From Arsenophonus sp052174495 (GTDB lineage Bacteria; Pseudomonadota; Gammaproteobacteria; Enterobacterales; Enterobacteriaceae), in assembly GCA_052174495.1 (NCBI GenBank), contig JBQMRR010000038.1, forward strand, positions 1-21,911: a stretch of DNA of 21,911 nt, given 5' to 3'. Each line of letters begins with the position of its first letter. The first letter of the stretch is position 1. The position numbers and the translations under genes were made by a program. The notes beneath the pieces are model-generated. The model was not told where the DNA came from. It saw only the letters and a program-made list of their open reading frames with translations, and did no database searches. Positions 10,510 to 19,110 of the stretch are shown piece after piece.

Positions 10510-10530
10510 GAAATTAAATCGCTCTTTAAG
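10510..10530 (+). repeat. Left inverted repeat (21 bp)
   Basis: Begins GAAATTAAATCG and ends CTCTTTAAG. Exact reverse complement of 12034-12054. A perfect 21-bp pair at this spacing is very unlikely by chance, even in AT-rich DNA, and it coincides with the end of readable aceE. Confidence 0.8.
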
Positions 10531-12033
10531 AGAAGAGAAAAGTATTCCTTATTATTAAAAGGAAATAGCATCAGTTTACTTGGGTCTATTATAAGTTAAA
10601 ATTTTATTGGAGTATATATTTTGACCTAATGTTATAATGTTAGAAACATTAATCCTAGGTTAGTTTAATAACTATTGTTTTCTATTTTATAATTCTTATT
10701 GATAATAATTCCGGTGCTTACTTGCTAAACTTGATCGTCTATAAAAAGTAGACTCTTGCTATACAGCATGCATTTGTACAGAAGATCTGTGTATAGAAAT
10801 CCTATTCATCAGCACAGTGAACTCTAATTTTTTTAGTTTTTATGAGCCGTTATTTTTGCATCTTATGTACCTTTGATGATATTGTACTTCGTTGACGATT
10901 CAACAAAAAATTATAGTAATATATATTAAAATGCCTATCCGAAATATGGCTGATATAGTGCCCAAGTTATTTCATACTATATACTACGCCTGTTTACTCT
11001 TTTTTAGCAAAGTGGACTTTTCCCAGTTAATATTCGTACCTGTGATTTAAGATAATCCCGCCACTTCTTTCTGGCGAAGATGATATTCTACAGAGCAAGA
11101 AGACTGTTAGAATTTATTAGGTTATAGCTGTAATGCAGAAGCCAGATGACAGCGTTTTCCGCTAGATCCTTTCGCTTAACTCTTTTTTGAAGAAAAACTC
11201 AAACCCATGTAGTATGTTTAATATCTAGACTGCATGAGTGACGGAGATATAAACATACCGATGTTGATTAAGTTGTCAACCATAAGTATCTAAGGAATAG
11301 AAGATATCAATTTAATGCCCTATTCATATTTTCGCTGCAATATAGCGCGTGAGTGAAGTGCAAAACAACTCATTGAGCAGCGCCGAGTTATTGTTGAAAA
11401 AATAAAAGAAGATGGACATAGTGAAAATAATATTGCCAGTCAGAATTGAATGAAATATGAAGCTATTATGTTAACAGTATTTGCTAATAACTCTAGGGTG
11501 AAGGGGGGGAGTGGGTTGCACATCATTACTATACCAGTGGACTTTGTAGTACTGGTAAGTACTGGTAGTAGCTCATAACACAGGAAAAGATGATCGGGTG
11601 CTATATTAAATGTATTGCAGGGAGATATTTAAGATATTCCGTTGCTATAATTTCTTGTCAAATCGTTAAAAAGGTACACTATTACTGAAGGTACATAAGA
11701 ACTCTGGAGATGATTAGTTAGAAAAAACTGAAAAAACTAGGATTTATCATTCTATAAAAGATGATTTCTGCGCTATAGATGACGTGCAAATGCATTTGCA
11801 TGACGACAGATTATTTTATTAACGAGCAGGCTGCTAAAAGCTGCAATAGAATTCTTGTCAAAAAGAATGTATAAAATATAAAATAATCCTTATTAAGCTA
11901 AACCTAGAATTAATGTCTTTAAAATTAGTGAATTAAATGAAAGAATACATATTCTGATAAAATTTTAACTTACAATAGATTCAGTAAACTGAATCCTGTT
12001 TGCTTTAATAAAATACATGGTTTTTCCTGTTAA

Positions 12034-12054
12034 CTTAAAGAGCGATTTAATTTC
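12034..12054 (-). repeat. Right inverted repeat (21 bp)
   Basis: Exact reverse complement of 10510-10530. Immediately to its right comes sequence similar to the middle of the IS1595-like transposase found at 18150-19110, not the missing 5' part of aceE. Confidence 0.8.
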
Positions 12055-12420
12055 ATAACTATGAACTAATCTTAGTTTTTAATCACTCAAGCTCAACAGA
12101 TGTCATGTGAGCGACGAGATTGTTGAAAAGTTTAATGCGAAGTGTGTTTGGTTTTTTGAGTCAATCATCGATAAAGAGTTCATCCTTTCCTCGAATTGAG
12201 CTAAATAGTATAAAACTTTTTCTAACAAGAATAAATTAGTTATCATCTAATGAATGTGGGTAATCAGAGTTATTGGTAAGTAATTCCAAATTAAAAATAT
12301 AAACAGTTATATCAGCCAATTAAAAGGATGACTTAGTATATTTTATGGTGTAAGCTCGTTTATTTACCGAGTTGTATAGCCTGAAATAAATTATTTAAAA
12401 CCACAACAATCAAAATAGAA
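12055..12420 (+). mobile_element. IS remnant B: 3' part of IS1595-like transposase
   Basis: Plus-strand fossil similar to 18770-19110. Matching blocks include the shared string AGTATAAAA near 12207, CAATTAAAAGGATG near 12320 and the terminal TTTATTTACC near 12360. Translated pieces NSYISQLKG and a YLPSCIA-like end match the NNYFSRLK and YLPNYL words of remnant A. The N-terminal half is absent, replaced by the right end of the 1.5-kb element. It is broken by stops. Confidence 0.6.
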
Positions 12421-13019
12421 AGTAGTTACAAAATTCCTCTGCGAGGAAAGTAGCAACTTTTGCTAACATAATCTCTGTAATTAACAGAATATTTTGCAAA
12501 AAAATAAATAAAATAGAAAATAAAGGTGTTTTAGATATTTATTTATCTAATCGTAGTAGTTAGCTTTTGATAAAGCTTTATAATATTGAAGTTATACCTA
12601 AAGAATGATTTATTAGATAAAATACATTATTTTAGTAAACGTATCATTAATTATGATTAGAAAGGCTATATCGGTCAGGTAATAACAGATATTTTAAATA
12701 TTGATATTGAAGGCTCTGGTTTTTGATCATATCTTCTAATCAGAAGTACTCAGATCTTATAAAAGCATTTAAATATACATTTTTCTAATATAGAAATGTG
12801 GCAGGCCATATTGCTGAAACATTAAAAAATAAAACCTTAGACTATATTATTTTGATTGCCTCTTAAAATCTTATTTTGTGATAACTGGCATTCTTATCTG
12901 AGAGTGGTCAGATTGTAAATCTATCTTATATTTCAAATCTGATGATAGAGTAAAAAAAGTATTTTCTGGTAGTTTTTTAATAAAAACCATATAAATCAAT
13001 TAAAATTTCTAATTAATTA
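12421..13019. other. Eroded region upstream of ubiC
   Basis: No intact frame. The clearest readable piece is on the plus strand at 12795-12863: NVAGHIAETLKNK, then TLDYIILIAS before a stop. Shorter scraps (GQVITDILNIDIEGSG) lie near 12675-12720 in another frame. These suggest one former plus-strand gene broken by frameshifts. I do not recognise it. Confidence 0.35.
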
Positions 13020-13487
13020 ATGGGTTTTTAATGTAATAAAGTAACCCTACCACATCAATATTAGTTAACTAAATTAAGTTCAATAATTCAGTGTTTTGCA
13101 CGTTATTTATTAGCAAGTAACCGTAAAACCTTATCAAAAAGGTTTTATTTACTTAGATAGTTTAGGGCGAAGACGCTAAACTGTTAGCTAATTAGGCTAG
13201 CTATGATTATGTAAGATTGTAATACTTAGTAATGCTTGTCGCTTGTCCATGGTTTATATGAATGGAAAGTTATTTAAGAAGACCCATTAACCGGTCCTGA
13301 GTGTGTGAGCTAATAAATTTAAATAATGTGCTTATGTGGAGTATCCATTTAATGTATATAGATATAGACTCGTGATTATATTGATTTTATACTAAAATAG
13401 TTACTTATTAAACCACTTATTTTTTATAATATGATCTAGTAAACTACTATTGATAGAGCTTTCTTCCTAGATTCACCTATTTTATAA
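13020..13487 (+). pseudogene. ubiC: ubiC pseudogene (chorismate pyruvate-lyase)
   Basis: Dead copy of the enzyme that makes 4-hydroxybenzoate from chorismate, the first committed step of ubiquinone synthesis. In order, across several frames, one reads KGFIYLDS, GEDAKLLAN and SYDYVR (13150-13212), then a PW followed by remains of the GRTV segment. LTGPE (about 13288-13303), TRDYIDF (about 13368-13388), LLLIEL and a terminal DSPIL before TAA at 13485-13487 follow. E. coli UbiC has the counterparts YWLRE, EPWLAGRTV, LSGPEL, TRDFIEI and LLLTELFLPASPLY. At least four frame changes and several stops remove any doubt that it is inactive. It sits directly before ubiA, as in the E. coli ubiCA operon. 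The 5' boundary is approximate. Confidence 0.87.
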
Positions 13488-13514
13488 AAATAAAATAGAG
13501 ATAAATAGATTGAC

Positions 13515-13518
13515 AGGG
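13515..13518 (+). promoter_or_regulatory. ubiA ribosome binding site that decides the start
   Basis: AGGG lies 6 nt before ATG 13525. The in-frame TTG at 13510 has only AGAG at 13497-13500, 9 nt away. This favours the ATG. Confidence 0.55.
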
Positions 13519-13524
13519 CAAACA

Positions 13525-14382
13525 ATGTTGAAATTAAATAAATGGCGCGCCTATTTTCATTTAATGCGCATTAATAAACCGATAGGTGCTTTACTATTAC
13601 TATGGCCTACTTATTGGGCATTATGGTTAGCAAGCCGAGGGCTGCCAGATCTTTTTATTTTGTTAATTTTTACTTTTGGTGTTTTTTTGATGCGCGCTGC
13701 TGGTTGTGTTATTAATGATTTTGCGGATCAAAAGTTTGATAGTTATGTTGCAAGAACAAGGAAACGTCCTTTGCTAAATGGTGATGTAACAGAAAAAGAA
13801 GCTAAGATATTATTTTTTTCATTGATTATTATCGCTTTCATATTAGTTTTGACTTTAAATGAGATGGTAGTTTGGTTATCGGTTATTGGGTTATTATTAG
13901 CTTATATTTATCCATTTATCAAACGATTTAGCCATTTTCCACAGATTATACTAGGTTCTGCGTTTGGGTGGTCAATTCCAATGGTATATGTAGCAGTTAC
14001 TGAATCTTTACCTTTAGAATGCTGGTTATTATTTCTAGTTAATATCATTTGGTCTGTTATTTATGACACCCAGTATGCTATGGTCGATCGCAATGATGAT
14101 ATAAAAATTGCTGTAAAATCAACCGCAATTATTTTTTCTCATTATGATAAATTAATTATTGGTATTTTACAATTAGCGATGATATTGGTGTTGTTTTATA
14201 TAGGTCAACAGCTAGATTTAGGTGTATTTTATTTTGCTAGTTTAATATTGGTATTATGCTTATTTACCTATCAACAAAAACTAATTGCTAATCGTCAACC
14301 AGTATTATGTTTTAAAGCATTTATGAATAACAACTATGTTGGATTGATTTTATTTATTGGTATTTTATTAAATTATTATTAA
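13525..14382 (+). CDS. ubiA: 4-hydroxybenzoate octaprenyltransferase
   Basis: Intact inner-membrane prenyltransferase that joins the polyprenyl tail to 4-hydroxybenzoate in ubiquinone synthesis. It has 285 residues from ATG 13525, or 290 (the E. coli length) from the in-frame TTG at 13510. The ATG is preferred for its AGGG at 13515-13518. Both Asp-rich Mg/diphosphate motifs are present: NDFADQKFD (about 64-72) and YDTQYAMVDRNDD (about 180-192). The substrate loop KPIGALLLLWPT, MRAAGCVIND and the C-terminal FKAFMNNNYVGL are fully conserved. Several hydrophobic segments fit the multi-span fold. The upstream ubiC is a pseudogene ending 37 nt before the ATG, so this enzyme has lost its neighbouring source of 4-hydroxybenzoate. 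It is convergent with plsB, 41 bp apart, as in E. coli. Confidence 0.97.
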   Translation: MLKLNKWRAYFHLMRINKPIGALLLLWPTYWALWLASRGLPDLFILLIFTFGVFLMRAAGCVINDFADQKFDSYVARTRKRPLLNGDVTEKEAKILFFSLIIIAFILVLTLNEMVVWLSVIGLLLAYIYPFIKRFSHFPQIILGSAFGWSIPMVYVAVTESLPLECWLLFLVNIIWSVIYDTQYAMVDRNDDIKIAVKSTAIIFSHYDKLIIGILQLAMILVLFYIGQQLDLGVFYFASLILVLCLFTYQQKLIANRQPVLCFKAFMNNNYVGLILFIGILLNYY

Positions 14383-14423
14383 GGATGGTCGATTTTAGTA
14401 TAAATCTATTTTATGTTATTATC

Positions 14424-16889
14424 TTAATATGAAGACGATTTATTCAGACAATGGCTTATCATAACGTGTTTGATATTTTCAATGGTTAAGTAAATCTCAG
14501 GAGATATTAACTTAGCAATAATACGATAAAGTTGTTCTGTATTAGCGATGATAATCACATCTTTTTTTCTATTAAGAAAACCTTGCTGTTTTAATGTATT
14601 TATCAGCGTCGAGAAAACCGCTTTATCAAAAAATTCAGGCGCGTTGATACCATGTAATACAGATAGACGTTGAGCAAGAATGCGGCTCTCTTTTTCTAAT
14701 ATTTTTTGGCTAATTCCAGGTATTGAACTCAGTAGTGAAAGTGTAATCGCATAGCGCTGTAGCATTTCTTTAATTCCAGAAGCTAAAAGCTGAAGAGAGT
14801 GAATTCGAGTTGGATTGATAGTTATAAAACCGTCTACTATTAATAGTATTAGTTGTTGACGAGCCAATTCATTTAACAGAGTATCAATAGATTCAGATAA
14901 TTCTTCTATACTATATCGCATAAACAGTTCTGCTTTTAGGAATGGATAAATAAGTGCAACTTGATAATCAAGTTCCTTACGTTGAATATTTTCATTATTT
15001 AATATTATGTTGGCTACTAAAGAAGGTAAAACCAATAAATGCATAATATTATTTCGATAGTAAGTCATCAATACGGCATTTTTTCGCGATAAAACAACAA
15101 TATCGCCCATGCTATCATGTTCAACTTCAAATTTACCTAATTGTAATGCATCTTCTAACAGTTGTTTAGCAGTTTTATTGGGAGTTGTGCTATTATCGCT
15201 GTAAGCCATATTTCTTAATAGTTGGAGGTAACATTCGATTTGTTCAATTAATTGTTCACGAGTTAATGCGCGCTGGTATGAAGCTAATAAAGCTGTTGAA
15301 CATAAATTGACTGCATTCGCAGCAGCGGCATTGTTAATTCTAACCATGATTTTATGAGCTAGCTGAGTCACAATTGAATTTAGCCATATTGGACGTTGAG
15401 GATCAATACCATTAATAGATTGACGCCACTCTGGAACATGTTTATTTAAATATTGTATTAGTGTAATCGGTTGGCTAAAGTTAACATAACCTTGCCCTAG
15501 TTTACGCAATTTACATAGACCTCTTAGCATTGAGAGGAGCCCTTCTTTCTCTTTTTCTGCACCTTTCAGTTCCTTAGCGTAGGCATCAACTTCTAATACA
15601 TGTTCATAACCTATATAGATAGGAACAATAGTAATTGGAGGTGAATCACCTCTTAGCATCGCTTGTAAAGTCATTGACAACGTACCAGTTTTTGGGTCCA
15701 ATAATCGACCTGTTCGAGATCGGCCACCTTCAATAAAATATTCAATCGAATAACCACGCGCAAATAATTCACTAAGATATTCACGAAATATAGTGGAGTA
15801 AAGTTTATTACCTTTAAAAGAACGACGAATAAAAAAAGCACCTAAGTGACGAAAAATTGGTCCAGCCGGCCAAAAATTAAGATTGATACCTGCAGCGATA
15901 TGAGGAGGAACTAAACCTTGATGATAAAGTACATAAGATAATAATAAATAATCCATATGACTACGATGAGAAGGAATATAGACAATTTCATGACCATCTT
16001 CTGCTAATTGGCGCACACGTTCAGCATGTTGCACATTAATTCCTTGATAGAGTCGATTCCATGTATAACTAAGTATGCGATCAGTAATACGGATTGCCTC
16101 ATAGGAAAAATTAGCGACAATTTCTTCCATCATGACAATCGCATTATGTTTTGCTTTTTTAAGTGAAATTTTTTTAGCTTTAACTTCATCTTCAACTGCT
16201 TTTTCAATTGCTTTTGAAGTTAATAGTTTATTGAATAGGTCGTGACGTATAGGGAGTTTTGGTCCAACTGCTGCTAATCGTTGCCGTGAATAGTGAATTC
16301 GGGCTACTCGAGAAAGTTTGTTGGCAATAATTTTATCAGTACCATATTCAGAAGCTATTTGTTGTAAAGAGACTGTTGCAGAAAAACGAATAAAACTATC
16401 ACGTCCTAACCAGATAACAGCAAAGAATTTTTGGATACCATTAAGAAAACGTAGCGGCGGTGCTGGCAAATAGCCTTCTCGACCAGGTGCCCGACCGAAC
16501 ATCACTGATACAGGTAGCATCTGAATATTTAGATCGGGATTATGGAAATGCAGATCAAGATATGTAGTGAATGTTTTCATTGAATCTTTACGTGGATCTA
16601 GCGAATAATAATGAAATATACGCGGGCCATCATCAATAAAGACATAGGTAGGTAATTTAATTTTATCTAGTTCAATTGTATCGAGTGGATCAGGTAAACC
16701 AATAGAATAACATTGTTGACGTAACGTTAATAAATCTGCTTTAGAATAGTAAGGAAATAAATATAGAAAAGGACGTGTCGTATCAAGACACAATTCTTTA
16801 ATTGGATCTGCTGGTATGAGTTTACTTTTTACCAAAAATTTGATTGGTAAATTTAATAGATTATAGTAAATTTTACGCCAAAAAGACAT
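14424..16889 (-). CDS. plsB: Glycerol-3-phosphate 1-O-acyltransferase
   Basis: Intact membrane-associated enzyme that acylates sn-glycerol-3-phosphate at position 1, the first step of phospholipid synthesis. Counting from ATG 16889 it has 821 residues (E. coli 807). The acyltransferase blocks are complete: HRSHMD (His308, Asp313), FFIRRSFKGNKLYS (about 352-365), IEGGRSRTGR (386-395) and PIYIGYEH (423-430). The frame stays open to an upstream ATG at 16928, but that start has no ribosome binding site. ATG 16889 yields MSFWRKIYYN, aligned with the MSGWPRIYYK start of E. coli PlsB, and has AGAGG 13 nt upstream (16903-16907), a rather long spacing. The divergent neighbour dgkA is a pseudogene. Confidence 0.97.
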   Translation of the reverse strand: MSFWRKIYYNLLNLPIKFLVKSKLIPADPIKELCLDTTRPFLYLFPYYSKADLLTLRQQCYSIGLPDPLDTIELDKIKLPTYVFIDDGPRIFHYYSLDPRKDSMKTFTTYLDLHFHNPDLNIQMLPVSVMFGRAPGREGYLPAPPLRFLNGIQKFFAVIWLGRDSFIRFSATVSLQQIASEYGTDKIIANKLSRVARIHYSRQRLAAVGPKLPIRHDLFNKLLTSKAIEKAVEDEVKAKKISLKKAKHNAIVMMEEIVANFSYEAIRITDRILSYTWNRLYQGINVQHAERVRQLAEDGHEIVYIPSHRSHMDYLLLSYVLYHQGLVPPHIAAGINLNFWPAGPIFRHLGAFFIRRSFKGNKLYSTIFREYLSELFARGYSIEYFIEGGRSRTGRLLDPKTGTLSMTLQAMLRGDSPPITIVPIYIGYEHVLEVDAYAKELKGAEKEKEGLLSMLRGLCKLRKLGQGYVNFSQPITLIQYLNKHVPEWRQSINGIDPQRPIWLNSIVTQLAHKIMVRINNAAAANAVNLCSTALLASYQRALTREQLIEQIECYLQLLRNMAYSDNSTTPNKTAKQLLEDALQLGKFEVEHDSMGDIVVLSRKNAVLMTYYRNNIMHLLVLPSLVANIILNNENIQRKELDYQVALIYPFLKAELFMRYSIEELSESIDTLLNELARQQLILLIVDGFITINPTRIHSLQLLASGIKEMLQRYAITLSLLSSIPGISQKILEKESRILAQRLSVLHGINAPEFFDKAVFSTLINTLKQQGFLNRKKDVIIIANTEQLYRIIAKLISPEIYLTIENIKHVMISHCLNKSSSY

Positions 16890-17013
16890 AAATAATCGAT
16901 AGCCTCTTGTATGAATTATATAAAGCATATCAGAAATAGTAATTAATATCTCTTTAAAAGATAATAATTATATTAAATCTCATATTTATTTAACCTATAA
17001 AATAAATTTTATA

Positions 17014-17399
17014 GTAAACCAAACAACGAATAACGGACTTAATCTGAATTATTAAAGCAATTAGTTATTCGCTGAAAGTGTTAAGAGATCCGTTTAAAAG
17101 AATGAAATCGTTTTTAGATAAAAAGCAACTAATGATGGTTTATTGCTATAATTGTAGATTTTTTTACTTTATTTGTAATGGATTGAACGATTAATAATTT
17201 ATTAGTTCAATAGTATTGATAGGTATTGTTGAATTATTAAATAGTATATGATTGAAGCTATAGTTAATAGAATTGCTACAGAATTACATGAACTTTTTGC
17301 TAATAAAAGAAATCAGCTTGCTAGCTGTTTTTTATTTTAATTTGCTTAGCTATTTTTATTTAATTAATTGTATTGGTAATCAATATTGCGTGGAGCTAA
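17014..17399 (+). pseudogene. dgkA: dgkA pseudogene (diacylglycerol kinase)
   Basis: Dead copy of the small inner-membrane kinase that recycles diacylglycerol to phosphatidic acid. The former start codon appears as GTA at 17014, followed by NQTTNNGLN. Then IKAISYSLKVLRDPFKRM (about 17055-17110) matches the E. coli segment IIKAAGYSWKGLRAAW. Further on, GIVELLNS is followed after a frameshift by IEAIVNRIATELHELFAN (about 17247-17300), the counterpart of the catalytic-face helix IEAVVDRIGSEYHELS. It closes with AWS before TAA at 17397-17399. At least two frameshifts, internal stops and the lost start codon inactivate it. Its total length fits the 122-residue family. It is divergent from plsB, as in E. 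coli. Confidence 0.85.
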
Positions 17400-17544
17400 G
17401 ATTATATAAAATAGGTTTTTACGCATTTATTGATATTAAATATTAATATATCTGTATATTATTTAATTATGTTGCTAAAGGTTATTGTTTTTTCACAGAA
17501 AAATTTATATACATCTATATTTTAATTGTTCTGGTTTTAAAAAT

Positions 17545-18140
17545 CTTCTTTACGACAGATAATTCGGTAAATAAAACTACCCTATACAATGAAAAATCTA
17601 CTCAGAGCTACCTTTTTAATTGTCTGAAATAATTTTACATTTAAAATGTAAAATTTCTTACCAATAACTTTCTAATCTTATTAGATTATGATGACTAATT
17701 TCATGCTAACTGACAAAGGTTTCGTAGAATTTTTCTCTATCTAAATAAAAGATGGACTTTTTATCAATAATTAGTTCAAGAAAACAGCTAATACACTTTG
17801 AATTAAACTCTTCAAGAATCTGATTGTTTATATGATCTATCGAGCTTTAGTAATTGAATGTTAAGATTCGTTCTTTTCTTTTATTTCATTTCTCTCCCGC
17901 GTTTCCTAGCTTTTCTATGTAGGAAATAGCTCTTATATTTAAAAGATTTATAAAAAAATATTTCGCTGACTTAAAATATTACTTAGTGTACTTATGTTGT
18001 CTCTCGCCTCTAAAACAAGGAGGTAATGGCATAATCTAAAGGCTGTTTAAATAATACGCGTTTAGTATATTTTCTTTGCTTGGAACAGTATTTTTCTGGT
18101 CTTGCTTTGTCATTAATTATCCTAAGGTGAAGATCATTAT
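17545..18140 (-). mobile_element. IS remnant C: 3' two-thirds of IS1595-like transposase
   Basis: Diverged copy of remnant A at the DNA level. 17570-17585 (AATTCGGTAAATAAAA) parallels 1866-1882. 17690-17720 (GATGACTAATTTCATGCTAA) parallels 2008-2027. 17775-17830 and the AAAATATTTCG block near 17960 parallel 2110-2150 and 2270. About 360 bp corresponding to the N-terminal third are missing; remnant D begins there in the opposite direction. No intact frame. An 11-bp A/T hairpin at 17631-17655 lies inside. Confidence 0.65.
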
Positions 18141-18149
18141 AATAATATT

Positions 18150-19110
18150 AGACTATGTTGGCAAAGATTATTGATAGAAATCCTTTATACTATATAAAGG
18201 ATTTTGCTATGGAAGTTAACATGAAAAAGTAAACAGTCATGCAGACGAAAGAGATTCTTTTCTTACTTTCTACCAACATAAAGCTGTATCTCATTAATTA
18301 GCTCAGCGACAATTTATCATATAACATTAATTCATGTATTGAAGCAATTCATGTCACTTTATCCTATCAATATTATCACATTCAACATCTTATTGCTGGA
18401 AACATTCATTAAAATTACACAGCAATATTGTTGTGAAAATCCTGGATCGCAGAAAAAGATTTAATAATCTTACTAGAAGTTCTTTCTGATACTCTATATT
18501 AGAAGGAGAGATAATTTAGCTATCTGCGATATATATTAAATATCTTAATATTATAAGAATCAGCAAAACAGGAAGGCATTAATTTTAAAATAGCGTTTAG
18601 ATTTCATCATTGCTTCCTTATTTCAGTGGTAGCAGACGATATAAGTATACTAAGTGGTTACTGTTGAAGTCGAGGAAAAACTTTTTCATAAATCCCTGAA
18701 ATGGGAAGCGTTATATTCCATATAAGAAAAATAAAAAAATGAGGAAGAAAGAAAAGAGCAAATCTCTCTCTTAATCCCTAAAGATTAATAGGGTCAATTA
18801 GCGATAAAATTTTTAAAGAGTTTAATGTAAGAGTGTATTAGCTGTTTCTTGAGGAAACTATCGAAAAGAGCACATCTTTTCTCAGATTGAGCAAAATAGT
18901 ATAAAATCTTTGTCAGCAAGAATAAAATTAGTTACTATCGCTTAATAAGGCTAAGTAATTAAAGAGTTGTTGATAAGGAGTTTCACGTTGAAAACGTGAA
19001 CAGTTATGTCACCCAATTAAAAGGATATTTTAACAGATTCCATGCTTTTAGGATCTTTATTTACCAAATTATCTAGCCTGAAAGTTATTAGCAAGTTTGG
19101 CGTATGGCGA
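18150..19110 (+). mobile_element. IS remnant D: near full-length IS1595-like transposase
   Basis: Plus-strand copy of about 960 bp, collinear with remnant A. It starts near 18155 with LAKIIDRNPLYYIKDF. The middle reads GINFKIAFRFHHCFL (about 18577-18620) and then VTVEVEEKLFHKSLK (about 18660-18705), the regions of the RWRHRFL and IVEADETFF motifs I recall for this transposase type. The catalytic Asp position reads Glu. It ends with NSYVTQLKGYFNRFHAF (about 19000-19050) and YLPNYLA-like sequence near 19070. Stops and frameshifts occur throughout. It is head to head with remnant C. Confidence 0.7.

Larger units (their letters stand above)
10510..12054. mobile_element. 1.5-kb decayed element with perfect 21-bp inverted repeats
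   Basis: Bounded by a 21-bp sequence at 10510-10530 and its exact reverse complement at 12034-12054 (it contains AAATTAAATCGCTCTTTAAG). Just inside, the two ends share only loose similarity. The left end breaks the aceE reading exactly, as expected for an insertion. On the plus strand (about 11365-11520) one frame reads QRRVIVEKIKEDGHSENNIA and then a frame with TVFANNSRV, recalling the N-terminal helix-turn-helix of IS630/Tc1-type transposases; this family call is tentative. No intact transposase remains. A 16-bp palindrome lies at 11785-11800. No clear target-site duplication is seen, consistent with later rearrangement at the right side. Confidence 0.6.

Noticed and set aside
11785..11800. 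16-bp palindrome TGCAAATGCATTTGCA as an operator
   Set aside because: It is an isolated site inside a decayed mobile element with no promoter or gene nearby.
13124..13147. AAAACCTT/AAGGTTTT hairpin as a terminator
   Set aside because: It falls inside the ubiC pseudogene, in the segment that reads into KGFIYLDS, so it is chance structure in former coding DNA.
16890..16928. Upstream ATG (16928) as the plsB start
   Set aside because: It has no ribosome binding site; the ATG at 16889 aligns with the known E. coli PlsB start and has AGAGG upstream.
17631..17655. 11-bp A/T hairpin
   Set aside because: It has only one G/C pair, lies within IS remnant C and has no associated gene.
18982..19000. 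TTCACGTT-GAA-AACGTGAA hairpin
   Set aside because: It is internal to IS remnant D, with no T run and no neighbouring gene to regulate.
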